Shown piece after piece: positions 42,437 through 52,000 of a DNA stretch of 64,000 bases (its first letter is position 1; each line of letters starts with the position of its first letter). The DNA is taken from assembly GCF_002803155.1 (NCBI RefSeq), contig NZ_NNBP01000009.1, positions 124,001 through 188,000 of the forward strand, given 5' to 3'. The notes under the pieces were generated by a model. The model made no database searches and was not told the DNA's origin. It worked only from the letters and a program-made list of their open reading frames with translations. The position numbers were made by a program, and so were the translations under genes. Source of the stretch: Streptomyces sp. CB02959 (GTDB lineage Bacteria > Actinomycetota > Actinomycetes > Streptomycetales > Streptomycetaceae).

Positions 42437-44173
42437 TCAGCTCGCAGAGGTGCGGCGGCCGCCCCGGCGGTCGGAGCCGCGGCCACCGCTGCCGGTACCG
42501 GCAGCGCCACCCGTGGCCCCGCCGGCTGCCGCCCGTCGACCGGATGATCGGCGGACACCCTTGCCGGAGGCGGCGCCGGCCGCCGTCCCGGCCGCGGCCC
42601 GGCGGTCGGAGCCCCGGCCGCCCGAGCCGGAACCCCCGGCGGACCCGCCGGCTCCGGTCCGGCGGGAAGTGCCGCGCCCGCCGGCGGCGGAACCGCCACC
42701 GGCCGTCGCCGCACCGGCCGCGGTCCGGCGCTCCGAGCCCCGGCTTCCCGTCCCGGTGGGGGCGGTCTTCGCCGCTCCGGCCCCGCCGCCACTCCGGCGT
42801 CGGCGGCCGGACCGCCCACCGCCCTCGGTGCCGGGCTTCCGGTCCGAGCGGGACGCCGCCGGCGTCGCCGGCTGGGGCACCTCGATGGTGACGGCCACGC
42901 CGGAAGGCTCGCGGGCACCGGTGATGGTGGCCAGTTCCGTGTCGCTCGACGTGATGCGGGACGTCCGGGGGCGGATGCCCGCGGCCGACATGAGCTGGGT
43001 GACGTCCCGCTTCTGGTTGGGCAGGACCAGCGTGACCACGCTGCCGGAACCGCCGGCCCGGGCCGTGCGCCCTCCCCGGTGCAGGTAGTCCTTGTGGTCG
43101 GTGGGGGGATCGACGTTCACGACGAGGTCGAGATCGTCGACGTGGATGCCCCGGGCCGCGACGTTCGTCGCCACCAATGCGGTGACCTGGCCGTTCTTGA
43201 ACTGCTCCAGGGTGCGGTTCCGCTGCGGCTGGGAACGACCGCCGTGCAGTGCCGCCGCGCGCACACCGACGGCCAGGAGCCGCTTGGCGAGCCGGTCGGC
43301 GGACCTCTTGGTGTCGAGGAAGAGGATGACCCGGCCGTCACGGGCCGCGATACGCGTGGTGACGGCCTTCTTGTCGGTCTCGTCCAGGATGTGGAGCACG
43401 TGGTGCTCCATGGTGGTCACCGCGCCCGCGGACGGGTCCACCGAATGCACCACGGGGTCGGCCAGGAACCGCTGCACCAGGCGGTCGATGTTCCGGTCCA
43501 GGGTGGCCGAGAAGAGCATGCGCTGGCCGTCGGGCTGCACGTTCTCGATCACCTTGGTGATCTGCGGCAGGAAGCCCATGTCGGTCATCTGGTCGGCTTC
43601 GTCCAGCACCGTGATGCGCACGCCGTCGAGCCGGCAGTCCCCGCGTTCCACGAGGTCGTTGAGCCTGCCGGGAGTCGCTACCAACACCTCCACGCCGCGT
43701 CGGAGCGTACCGGCCTGCTTCATGATCGACAGCCCGCCGACCACGGTGGTCAGCCGGAGGTTCACCGCCGTCGCGTAGGGCGTCAGCGCGTCCGCCACCT
43801 GCTGGGCGAGTTCACGGGTGGGCACCAGCACGAGGGCGAGCGGAGCCTTGGGTTCCGCCCGGAGTCCGGCCGTCCGGGCCAGGAGCGCCAGTCCGAACGC
43901 CAGCGTCTTGCCGGAGCCGGTGCGGCCACGCCCCAGCAGGTCACGACCGGCGAGCGAGTTGGGCAGCGTGGCGGCCTGGATGGGGAACGGAGTGGTGACG
44001 CCTTGTGCGGTGAGGGTCTTCAGCAGCCCCGCGGGCATGTCCAGACCGGCGAAGTCCTCGACGGCGGGAAGTGCGGGTGTCGTGCTCTCCGGCAGCCGGA
44101 ATTCCCTCGGCGCCGACGCGGACGGCGAGGGCGACGAGGCGCGCCGGTTCGACTTCTGGGACCTGCGGGACAT
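42437..44173 (-). CDS. DEAD-box RNA helicase with basic Gly/Ser/Arg-rich tail
   Basis: A 578-residue helicase. The Q motif is TTPFPIQAATLP, motif I is GRGRTGSGKT, Ia is PTRELAQQ, motif II is VLDEADQM, motif III is FSATL, and later motifs VAARGIHVDD and HRGGRTARAG are complete. The last 150 residues are a disordered tail rich in G, S, R and A, containing repeats such as GSGGRGSDRR twice and GSRGSERR once; such tails bind RNA. The start at 44173 was preferred to 44221 because GGAAGG precedes it. It lies just downstream of a cold-shock gene on the same strand, so a role in RNA unfolding at low temperature is likely. Confidence 0.9.
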   Translation of the reverse strand: MSRRSQKSNRRASSPSPSASAPREFRLPESTTPALPAVEDFAGLDMPAGLLKTLTAQGVTTPFPIQAATLPNSLAGRDLLGRGRTGSGKTLAFGLALLARTAGLRAEPKAPLALVLVPTRELAQQVADALTPYATAVNLRLTTVVGGLSIMKQAGTLRRGVEVLVATPGRLNDLVERGDCRLDGVRITVLDEADQMTDMGFLPQITKVIENVQPDGQRMLFSATLDRNIDRLVQRFLADPVVHSVDPSAGAVTTMEHHVLHILDETDKKAVTTRIAARDGRVILFLDTKRSADRLAKRLLAVGVRAAALHGGRSQPQRNRTLEQFKNGQVTALVATNVAARGIHVDDLDLVVNVDPPTDHKDYLHRGGRTARAGGSGSVVTLVLPNQKRDVTQLMSAAGIRPRTSRITSSDTELATITGAREPSGVAVTIEVPQPATPAASRSDRKPGTEGGGRSGRRRRSGGGAGAAKTAPTGTGSRGSERRTAAGAATAGGGSAAGGRGTSRRTGAGGSAGGSGSGGRGSDRRAAAGTAAGAASGKGVRRSSGRRAAAGGATGGAAGTGSGGRGSDRRGGRRTSAS

Positions 44174-44204
44174 GCAGTTATTTGCCTTCCTGGAAACAGC
44201 ACAA

Positions 44205-44239
44205 ACCGGGGTCCGCACCATGGCGGTGCGGACCCCGGT
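44205..44239 (-). terminator. Terminator of the cold-shock gene
   Basis: A perfect 15-bp stem (ACCGGGGTCCGCACC, 44205-44219; complement 44225-44239). On the minus strand it follows the cold-shock stop and is followed by a T-rich tail (TTTGTGCTGTTTCC), so it looks like a true intrinsic terminator. Confidence 0.85.
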
Positions 44240-44260
44240 AAGCGGATACGCGTCCGGCGA

Positions 44261-44464
44261 TCAGGCGGGGACGATGTTCTCCGCCTGCGGGCCCTTCTGG
44301 CCCTGCGTGACGTCGAAGGAGACCCGCTGGCCCTCCTGGAGCTCACGGAAGCCCTGGGACTGGATGTTCGAGTAGTGCGCGAAGACGTCGGGGCCGCCGC
44401 CGTCCTGCTGAATGAAGCCGAAACCCTTTTCGGCGTTGAACCACTTCACGGTTCCCTGTGCCAT
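44261..44464 (-). CDS. cspA: Cold-shock protein, CspA family
   Basis: A 67-residue single cold-shock domain. RNP1 is KGFGFIQQDGG and RNP2 is DVFAHYSNI; MAQGTVKWFNAEKGF is the standard opening of actinobacterial Csp proteins. It binds single-stranded RNA and DNA and keeps mRNA unstructured. AGAAGGAG precedes the ATG. A leader of about 80 bases precedes the gene, as in many csp transcripts. The adjacent DEAD-box helicase is a logical partner. Several paralogues normally exist in Streptomyces, so the exact symbol is uncertain. Confidence 0.95.
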   Translation of the reverse strand: MAQGTVKWFNAEKGFGFIQQDGGGPDVFAHYSNIQSQGFRELQEGQRVSFDVTQGQKGPQAENIVPA

Positions 44465-44553
44465 GACGTTCTCCTTCTGGTAGGCAGAGGCCCCATCCGG
44501 AGATGCCGGTAAAACAAATAATGCGCCATCGGGAGAAACATTTCCGTCAGGCG

Positions 44554-44583
44554 CACATAGGTTCATGGGTACCACAACTGCAA
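44554..44583 (-). promoter_or_regulatory. Promoter of the cold-shock gene
   Basis: On the minus strand, TTGCAG (44583-44578) and TATGTG (44559-44554) are 18 bases apart in a notably AT-rich stretch. Transcription near 44547 would give a leader of about 83 bases. The region 44585-44846 beyond it holds no convincing gene, only short direct repeats such as GGCAGTGA twice near 44716-44735. Confidence 0.5.
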
Positions 44584-44846
44584 CTCCAAAACCGTAGCAC
44601 AGCACGGCCGCCCATGGTCAACAGTCGATCGTGAGGAGCGCCAAGCCAGAACCTCCGCCCACCGCCTGAGGCCCGAACCGTCCGCCGACGCCCCCTTTCG
44701 GTGACCGTGAGCACCCGGCAGTGACCGGCAGTGAGCATCCTGTCGGTGACTGCACGAACAGGGACGCAATCCAGGAACGCGATCCGGGAACGACGCCCTC
44801 CAGGAACGGAACTCCGCACGTCGGCCGTCGACGGGCGGCGACACGT

Positions 44847-44876
44847 CGCCCCCGGAAGTCGGGGCTTCCGGGGGCG
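44847..44876 (-). terminator. Terminator of the cyclodipeptide operon
   Basis: A perfect 12-bp stem (CGCCCCCGGAAG, 44847-44858; complement 44865-44876) with a 6-base loop, 22 bases beyond the cyclodipeptide synthase stop. Additional CGTC/GACG pairing outside it extends the structure. Confidence 0.75.
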
Positions 44877-44897
44877 GACGTGGTCATCTGCCGGCGG

Positions 44898-45671
44898 CTA
44901 CGACAGCGCGTCGGCCGGGTCCCGCAGGTCCGGTGCGGCAGGTCCGCTGAGGTCTGGGGCGCGGGTGCCGGTGGGGGGCGCGATGATGACGTAGCCCTGC
45001 CCCGGGGCTGCGCGGAAGCCGGTTTGCCGGCCCGCCAGGAAATCGGTGACGGGTGTCCTGAGGTGGTAGAGGAGGGTGGAGGAGGGGGTGTCGAAGATCG
45101 CCGGGGAGTCGATGAAGAGCGGCGCCTCGGCGGTGACGTAGTGGAGGCCGGCGGTCAGGTGGGCCTCGGTGGTGGGCATGGCGTGCGACTGGGTGCGGTG
45201 GTGGACCACCTGGCGCACCATGCGGTCGCAGGCCGTGTGGAAGTCGCGGTCGGTCTCGAGGGTCTGCTCGATCCGGCGGCGGACGGTCTGGTAGGCCGGG
45301 ACGGTCGTGACCTCGGACAGGGCCCGGACCCGGAAGCGCTTCGCCTCGGGGCCGAGCCGTTCCAGGGAGCGCCGGATCCGGCGGCGGACGTCCTTGAGCG
45401 TGCTGCGCACCGACCGGGCGGCGCGCTCGGGGGTGTGGCCGTCCGCGACCAGCATCTCTTCCATGTGCATGTCGACGTAGACCACGTCGATATCGGTGAA
45501 GTGTTCGCCGGCCCAGCACAGCAGCGCGGTCAGGCGGTCCTGGTTGAAGTAGCTGTTTCCGCCGCTGATCCCGACGAGCGCGTGATCACCGCGCTTCCAG
45601 ATGAGCCGGCAGTCCTCGGTGAGCGGTTCCGCGCGCAGGGCGCCGGCGCCTGCCAGTAATTCGGGTTCCAT
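44898..45671 (-). CDS. albC: tRNA-dependent cyclodipeptide synthase (AlbC-like, NYH type)
   Basis: A 257-residue CDPS. HALVGISGGNSYFNQDRL contains the serine that holds the aminoacyl group (Ser36) and the Asn of the NYH signature (Asn39). VVYVDMHMEEMLVADGHT and a basic helix (TLKDVRRRIRRSLERLG) that binds tRNA follow. GLHYVTAEAPLFIDSPAIF carries the catalytic Tyr/Glu, and LLYHLRTPV the Tyr-His pair. It uses two aminoacyl-tRNAs to form a diketopiperazine; S. noursei AlbC, which it resembles throughout, makes cyclo(Phe-Leu). With albA and albB upstream, an albonoursin-like didehydro-dipeptide is expected, but the exact pair of amino acids needs testing. Confidence 0.93.
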   Translation of the reverse strand: MEPELLAGAGALRAEPLTEDCRLIWKRGDHALVGISGGNSYFNQDRLTALLCWAGEHFTDIDVVYVDMHMEEMLVADGHTPERAARSVRSTLKDVRRRIRRSLERLGPEAKRFRVRALSEVTTVPAYQTVRRRIEQTLETDRDFHTACDRMVRQVVHHRTQSHAMPTTEAHLTAGLHYVTAEAPLFIDSPAIFDTPSSTLLYHLRTPVTDFLAGRQTGFRAAPGQGYVIIAPPTGTRAPDLSGPAAPDLRDPADALS

Positions 45672-45701
45672 GCCGTGTGTTCCTGGTCTCTTCGGGCCCG
45701 C

Positions 45702-46028
45702 TCAGGCGGGCTTCTCTGTGCCCTGGAGCGCGACGGCCATCTGCAGGCAGGCTTCGTCCAGGAGTCCGGCGAGGTCGACGTCGTCGCCTCCCATCGGGGC
45801 GAACATGAAGTCGTCCAGGCGCCCTCGTACGGCGGCCATTTCGGGGCCGAGCGGGCCGTCGGCCTCCAGGATGTGCAGCACCCGGCGGGCGGCGTCGGTG
45901 CAGCGGAACGCCCCGTAGTCCGGCGGCTCGTCCAGCAGTCCGCGGCCGCTGCTCAGCAGATAGACCGCCAGCAGGGCGAGTTCCTCACGCAGCCTTTCCT
46001 GCGGCGTCCCGGTGTCCCCAGACGTCAT
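45702..46028 (-). CDS. albB: Cyclic dipeptide oxidase small subunit (AlbB-like)
   Basis: A 108-residue protein between the albA- and albC-like genes. It is short, acidic and helical (RLREELALLAVYLLSSGRGLLDE, DAARRVLHILEADGPLG, VDLAGLLDEACLQMAVAL), with the size and position of AlbB. AlbB is needed with AlbA to build the large cyclic dipeptide oxidase assembly. It overlaps the albA gene end by 44 bases, as the pair does in S. noursei. Assignment rests mostly on context, size and helix pattern. Confidence 0.85.
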   Translation of the reverse strand: MTSGDTGTPQERLREELALLAVYLLSSGRGLLDEPPDYGAFRCTDAARRVLHILEADGPLGPEMAAVRGRLDDFMFAPMGGDDVDLAGLLDEACLQMAVALQGTEKPA

Positions 46029-46566
46029 AGCTGATCACCTCGCTCTTGTCTCGGCGTTGGGAGGGTGTGGTCCGGTGTGCGGGGTGACCGATGGGGACCG
46101 TCAGCATCGGTTCGATGAAGGGCGGGAGGTCCAGCAGCAGGCGGACCGCGTCCTCGCGGAAGCTGCCGACGGGACAGCCGCCGAGGTTCAACGCGTGGGC
46201 GGAGAGCAGCAGGTTCTCCACCGCCATCGCCACGCAGAGCTTGGCGGTCTCGTAGATCTTCTGCGAGACCTCGGCGGAGACCCCGGTCATCCGGCGCTTG
46301 TCGACGCAGGCGACGACGATGAGGGCGGGGCTGCCGATGATGCCGGGGGCGAAGGCCCGCAGCCGCCGGACGCGTGCGGGGTCGCGTACCACGACAAAGG
46401 ACCACGCCTGCTTGTTGGACGCGGTCGGGGCCGCGAGCATGCCGGTGAGCATCTGCTCGATCAGGGCGTCGTCGACGGGTTTTGGCGCGTAATTGCGCAA
46501 CACGGTGCGCGAGCACATGACTCGCAGGATCTCCGGGAGGGTTCCCGGAGAATCGTCGGCAGACAT
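45985..46566 (-). CDS. albA: Cyclic dipeptide oxidase flavoprotein (AlbA-like nitroreductase)
   Basis: A 193-residue nitroreductase-fold FMN protein. VMCSRTVLRNYAPKPVDDALIE is the R-S/T-x-R-x-Y flavin motif. APTASNKQAWSFVVVRD supplies the next FMN contacts, and LLSAHALNLGGCPVGSF and VPIGHPAH are the C-terminal signatures. AlbA removes hydrogen from both side chains of the cyclic dipeptide to give Calpha=Cbeta bonds. The ATG at 46566 was chosen over the GTG at 46584 because AGAAGGG lies 7 bases before it. It leads the three-gene leftward operon. Confidence 0.9.
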   Translation of the reverse strand: MSADDSPGTLPEILRVMCSRTVLRNYAPKPVDDALIEQMLTGMLAAPTASNKQAWSFVVVRDPARVRRLRAFAPGIIGSPALIVVACVDKRRMTGVSAEVSQKIYETAKLCVAMAVENLLLSAHALNLGGCPVGSFREDAVRLLLDLPPFIEPMLTVPIGHPAHRTTPSQRRDKSEVISYDVWGHRDAAGKAA

Positions 46567-47918
46567 GTCTTTCCCTTCTCTCACTGGTTGTCCCGGCCGG
46601 TTGGGCCGGTGGTGGGATACGCCGTACGGGGTGGTGTCGTGCGTGTCGCGGTGAGGACGAGGAATCGTTCCGGTGCCGCCAGATGACGGAGCGGCATACC
46701 GGCTTCAGTGAGGGCGGCGGCAAGGGCAGCGGGGTGGCGACTCCGTATGCCTGGGCTCTCGTCGACCGTGGCGGGGACGCGCCGGTGGGCGGGTCCCGTT
46801 GCGGGCCGGAGGGTCAGTGGTGTGACGGTGCCGTCGGGGCTCGGAGTCCGGTCCGCCTCGTGGGGCGGGGCGGGGCGGCGCGGTGCTGTCGTCCGTGCGC
46901 GCCGAGGGGGGTGGGGTCAGTTCATGGCCGCCGCCCGTACGGACCGTGCCGGATGACCGAACGTGCCTTGGAGCCCTTCCTCGCGAGCCCGACGGAACGC
47001 CGCGGAGCCCGGGGCCTGTCCGCCCTGGGATTCCCGCACGTGTCTCCCTCTCCCCACAGTCCTCACATCCCCCGTCCCCCATGGCCCGGACAGTCCGGCC
47101 GGCACCCGCTGATCGTGGTGGGCCGGACTTGAAGTTCGGCTGGGTCCGGCCTGAGTGTGGGCCGTGTTTCGGCTGTGCCGGTGCGGGGTGGCGGGTGGCG
47201 GTCGGCAGGTGGGGCGAGGTCGCGGGCCCGATTCGAGGACCTGGCGCCCGGACGCCCCGACGCCCCGACGCCCCAGGCAAGTTGGCCCCGTCGAGGTCGG
47301 TGAGGTGGGAGAAGGGTGCCGTCGCTTACGGACCCGGAAAGCCGTTGAGGTGACGGCCGCGAGCATCCGTCGGTCGCCGTCCAAGGAGTGTTTGCGAAAT
47401 TCGCACTGGAGAGAATGCGGAGCCGCTCAAGGCGTTGGCGTTGGCGTGGGAATCGGCGGTGGCCACATCCATGTCGCGGTCGGGCTGGATCCGAATGCGG
47501 GGCGAACCGGGGTGGGGGCTGGTATCGGGTGGCGATTCGCGTCCCGGCGGCCGGTCGGCGGCCCGTCTCGGTATCCGTTGAGCACGACACACCGATCGAC
47601 GGGACCGCGGAAAACCGACAGGCGGGGCCGGAGAGCTCTGAATGGCGACAGCTCCGACCATCGCGAGGGAATTATTCGGCGGAATACTGGCTGGTAAATT
47701 CCGACTCGGCGAGCGCGTCGACATGACGGGTCGGACTCTCGTTAAGACCGCACGGACATCAGTCGTTGAGTCCCTCAACCGCGGGCGAAGTCAAGCGCGA
47801 CGCAGTAAAGCGTGAGCAAAGAACCGCCTCGGCGCTTGACTCCACCATGTCACGATGCGCAACAATATGCAATCAACGCACACCTATATGGATATTCTTC
47901 TCTCGAACGGGGGAGTAA
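46567..47918. other. 1.35-kb region without a convincing gene
   Basis: Short overlapping frames exist on both strands, but none has a domain, a good ribosome site and normal codon bias together. The left part must carry the albA promoter. The right end becomes AT-rich: TTGACT at 47836-47841 with an AACAATAT stretch about 19 bases later, and a GGGGGAG ribosome site before the SARP start. Simple G/C repeats (CCCCGACG repeated at 47257-47272) also occur. It may contain decayed coding sequence or a small RNA; no evidence chooses. Confidence 0.45.
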
Positions 47919-48701
47919 ATGAAATTCTCGATTTTGGGTCCGGTGCGCATCCATTCCGATCTCATCGAGATGAAACCACCGGCACACAAGGTCAGGAAGA
48001 TCCTGGCGCTCCTCCTTCTCAATGAATCGCGCTACGTTTCCATTTCCTCCCTCACTCGCGAACTGTGGCCCTATGAACCGCCGAAAAGCGCGGTCGCCAC
48101 CACACAGACCTACATCGTGCAGTTACGCAAATTATTAGCGGCCGGCCTTGGCGTTTCCTCCACCGAGGTGAGCAAGAAAGTCCTGGAGACCAGTGGGACC
48201 AGCTACCGCTTGGATATTCCGGCAGGCTCCCTGGACCTCCACGAATACCGGCTCTCGCTGGCCCGGGCCGAGGCCGCCGTCACGGCCGGAATGGACCGGG
48301 AAGCGGTGCAACTCTGGGAACACGCGGAAGGGCTCTGGCGCGGCGACGCGATCGCCGATGTGGAGCACGGCCCACTGCTGCGGGCGGAAGCGGCGTCCCT
48401 GCGCCAGTCACGTCTGTCGGCCGAGGAACGCCGGATCGACGCCCAACTGCGCCTCGGTCTGCACCACTCCTCGCTGGCCGAACTCGCCGGCCTGGTCCAG
48501 GCCCACCCGTTCGAGGAGGGGCTGCATGCGAAGTTCATGCTGGCCCTCTACCGCAGCGGCCACCGGGGCCGTGCGCTGCAGGTCTACCACGACCTGCGCA
48601 AGTCCATGGTCCGCGAACTGGGCGTGGAGCCCTCCCCCACTGTGCAGCGACTCCTCCAGGAGATCCTGACCAGCGACATCTCGCTGGAGCTGACCCGATG
48701 A
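47919..48701 (+). CDS. SARP family transcriptional activator
   Basis: A 260-residue small SARP (RedD/ActII-ORF4 type). The N-terminal OmpR-like winged helix runs from MKFSILGPVRIHSD through VRKILALLLLNESRYVSISSL and ELWPYEPPKSAVATTQTYIV. The bacterial transcriptional activation domain begins at LDLHEYRLSLARAEAAV and ends in GRALQVYHDLRKSMVRELGVEPSP. Such proteins bind direct repeats near the -35 box of cluster promoters. The GGGGGAG site fixes the start. It lies between the albonoursin-type operon and the STAND/TPR gene, and either may be a target. Confidence 0.93.
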   Translation: MKFSILGPVRIHSDLIEMKPPAHKVRKILALLLLNESRYVSISSLTRELWPYEPPKSAVATTQTYIVQLRKLLAAGLGVSSTEVSKKVLETSGTSYRLDIPAGSLDLHEYRLSLARAEAAVTAGMDREAVQLWEHAEGLWRGDAIADVEHGPLLRAEAASLRQSRLSAEERRIDAQLRLGLHHSSLAELAGLVQAHPFEEGLHAKFMLALYRSGHRGRALQVYHDLRKSMVRELGVEPSPTVQRLLQEILTSDISLELTR

Positions 48702-49061
48702 CCGCGGGCACCGCGCCGCCGCAGCGGCCCGCACCCGACGCCCTCCGGCGGAAGCCCGCCACGGTCCGCCGGACCGTACCGAACCGATGAACAACGCCGC
48801 GGAGATCGACCGACTCAGAGGGGAAGGGCAGCGTCCCGGGCCGCGCACCGGGCCGGAACCGGCCGTTCCCACCGCAGGTCTCGCCGTCGACCCGCGCGCC
48901 CGGCTCTCCGTCCGACATACTCCGGATATCCGTGCGCTGTCGGTCTTCTCCGTACGGACCGGGCAGGGCAGGATGAGTGCCTGGCGGCCGTGGACGGGGT
49001 GGTTGCGGTTGCGGACGGTGCTCACGGGGACGGTGCCGCGGCGCGGCAGAAGCGACTGGGG
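48702..49061 (+). other. 360-bp gap between SARP and STAND/TPR genes
   Basis: No convincing gene. A 94-codon frame at 48787-49071 lacks a ribosome site and any known domain, and its composition does not suggest coding. The next gene may be transcribed from the SARP promoter or its own. Confidence 0.4.
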
Positions 49062-52000
49062 ATGGCAGTGACCGGCGGCAGCGACGACCACGACGGCACC
49101 GAGTTACCGCACGGCGGTCCGGCACCCCTCCCCTCGCCCGCCCCCACCCCGGCCCCCGTGTCCAACAGCATCCGTGACAGCACCATCCACGGCCCCGTCA
49201 TCATGGCCGGCAGCATCGGCGATCTGCGGGTGACCGTCCAACAGGTCACCCCGGTCGCTCCGTCCCAACAGGTGGTGGGGCGGATCCCGTTGCTGGCGAG
49301 CGCGTTCCAGTCGCGGACCGCGACACGGGAGGCGATCGAGCGGGCCCGGCGCGGCAGCGAGACCGTGGTCCTGACCCAGCTGCTGTCCGGCGCGGGCGGG
49401 GTCGGCAAGAGCCAACTCGCGGCGTACTACGCGGGGCAGGCCGTCGCCGAGGGGATCGACGTCGTGGTGTGGGCCGACGCGGGGGACGCGTCGGCAGTCA
49501 CCGGCGTCTACGCACGCGCCGCCGTCGCCGTCCGGGCGCCGGGCGTCGTCGGGGACGTCGCGAGCACCGAGCAGGACGCCGAGTGCTTCCTGAACTGGCT
49601 GGCGGGCACCGAGCGGAGCTGGCTGGTGGTGCTCGACAACGTCACCGACTTCGGCGCGGGCGGGCTGTGGCCGAGCGGGTCGCGCAACGGCAACGGGCGG
49701 GTGCTGGCCACCACGCGTCGCCGCGACGCCGCGGCCAGCGCGGCCGGCCGGACACTGGTGGATGTCGACCGCTACTCCGGGGAGGAGGCGGCCGCCTACC
49801 TGCGCGAGCGGCTGACCCAGGCCGGGCGGGCGCAGTTGCTGGACGACCGGGCCGACGAGCTGGCCGAAGCGCTGGGGCGCCTGCCGCTCGCCCTCGGCCA
49901 CGCGGCGGCCCACATGATCAACACCGGCTGCACCACCGGCGCGTACCTCACCCTGCTCACCCGACGCAGCCACTCCCTCGACACCGTGCTGCCCGCCAGC
50001 GCCGACGCCGAGAACTACGGACGCCCCGTCACCGCCGCGCTGCTGCTCGCCCTGGACGCCGCGCAGCGCCAGGAACCGCGGGGGCTGGCCGTGCCCGCGA
50101 TGCGGCTGGCCGCGGTCTTCGACCCGTCCGGGCACCCCCGCGAACTGTGGACCACCGAGGCCGTCACCCGGTACCTGACCAGGCACCGCACCATCCCGCC
50201 GGAGGCGGCGGAGCCGGGCCGGCGGCGGGCACGACGCCGGGGCAAGGCCGCCGGCGCACCGGTCAGCGCGGACGAGGCGCTGCGTGCCGTGGCCGTGTTG
50301 CACAACTACAACCTGCTCTCCGACCAGGGTCCGGCGGCCGGATCACGCGCCGTCGGCCTGCACGCCCTGACCGCCCGTGCCGCGTTGGACACCACCCCCG
50401 ATCACGGCGTCCTGTACCGCGTGGCCGCCGCCGGGCTGGTGGAACTGTGGCCCGGGGAGGACCACACGGACCGCGAACTCGCCGCCGCCCTGCGGTCCAG
50501 CACCGACACGCTGGCGGAACTCGCCGGTGACGGCCTCTGGCGGCCGGACAGCCTCCCGGTGCTCTACCGGGCCGCCGAAAGCCTCTTCGACGCCGGCCTG
50601 TTCGGCGCCGCGGTCGCGCAGTGGGAGCGGATCGCCGCGAAGGCCCGGGACACCCGGGGCCATCGCCGCCTGGAGACCCGGATCGCCCAGGGCCAACTCG
50701 CCGTCTCCTGCCTGGCGGCGGGCCGCGCCGAGGACGCGATCGGCATCCTGGAGACGCTGCTGGGCAACCACCGCCGGTCCGCCTGGCGCCGCCATCCCGA
50801 CCTGATCGCGGCCCGGGCGAACCTCGTCGACGCCTACCGCAGCGTCGGACGGACCGAAGAGGCCGTCCGGTGGGGCGAACAGGTCGTGGCCGCCAGCGAG
50901 CGTCTGCGCCGTCCGCGGGACCCGGAACTGCTCTCCCGGCGCAGCAGCCTGGCCGGCGCCTACTTCGAGTCCGGGCGCACCGGTGAAGCCATCGCCATGC
51001 TGGAGCAGATCCTGGTCGAGACCGAGCGGCTGCTCGGCCCCGACCATCCCGACACCCTCACCGCCCGGCACAACCTCGCCAGTTGCTACGGCCGGACCGG
51101 CCGCCGGGACGAGGCGATCAGGTTGGAGGAGCAGGTCGTCGCGGCGGCGCCGAGCCGGTTCGGCGCCGAGCATCCCCACCACCTCAGTGCCCGGAGCAGT
51201 CTCGGCGCCTCGTACACGAAGGCGGGCCGCACCGAGGACGCCATCGACGAACTGGAACGGGTCGTGGCCGACAGCGAGCGCGTCCTCGGAGCGGAGGACC
51301 AGCAGACCCTCACCGCGCGGGCCCACCTCGCCGAGGCCTACGCCCGAGCCGGCCGGACCGGTGCCGCCGTCACCCTGCTGGAGCAGGTGCTCGCCGTGGA
51401 GGAGCGCCTGCTCGGCCCCGACCACCGCACCACCCACACCACCCGGTCGAACCTCGCCGTGCACTACGCGAAGGCCGATCGGGTCGGCGATGCCGTCACC
51501 CTCCAACAGCGGGTCCTGGCCGACGGTGAGCGTCTGCTCGCCCCCGACGACCCGAACACCGGCGTCGCCCGCGGAAATCTGGTGTACCTGCTGTTGCGCC
51601 GGGGCCGGGAGCGACTCCCCGACGATCCGCAGGCGGCGCTGTGGGACACCGTCGCGGCGCTGGACGCCGCGGGCCCGCTGCTCGCCGCCGATCCGGGCGG
51701 GACCGGGTGGGTGCCGGAGTCGGCGTACCGACTGGCGGCGGACGCCTTCAACCACCGCCGACAGCCCGCGCTGGCCACCGAGTTCCGCCAGTGGGCCTGG
51801 AGGCGGCACGACCGGAGCCGGCATCCGGCAGCCGCCGCGTCCGACGCCGCGGTCCGGATCCGCCGCGCGCTGGCCCCCACCCACCCCGCCGCGCAACTGT
51901 CCGAGCTCCGGGGCTCGCACCACCAGGCCATGCGGGCGGCCGACCAGGGAAGCCGGGCGACGGCACTGGCGTGTGTGGTGGCTGCCGTTCGCGACCGCCC

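Noticed and set aside
46683..47132. 149-codon frame between albA and the SARP gene
   Set aside because: Poor start context, Gly/Arg-rich translation, no domain.
48787..49071. 94-codon frame before the STAND/TPR gene
   Set aside because: No ribosome site and no recognisable features; overlaps the probable start of the next gene.
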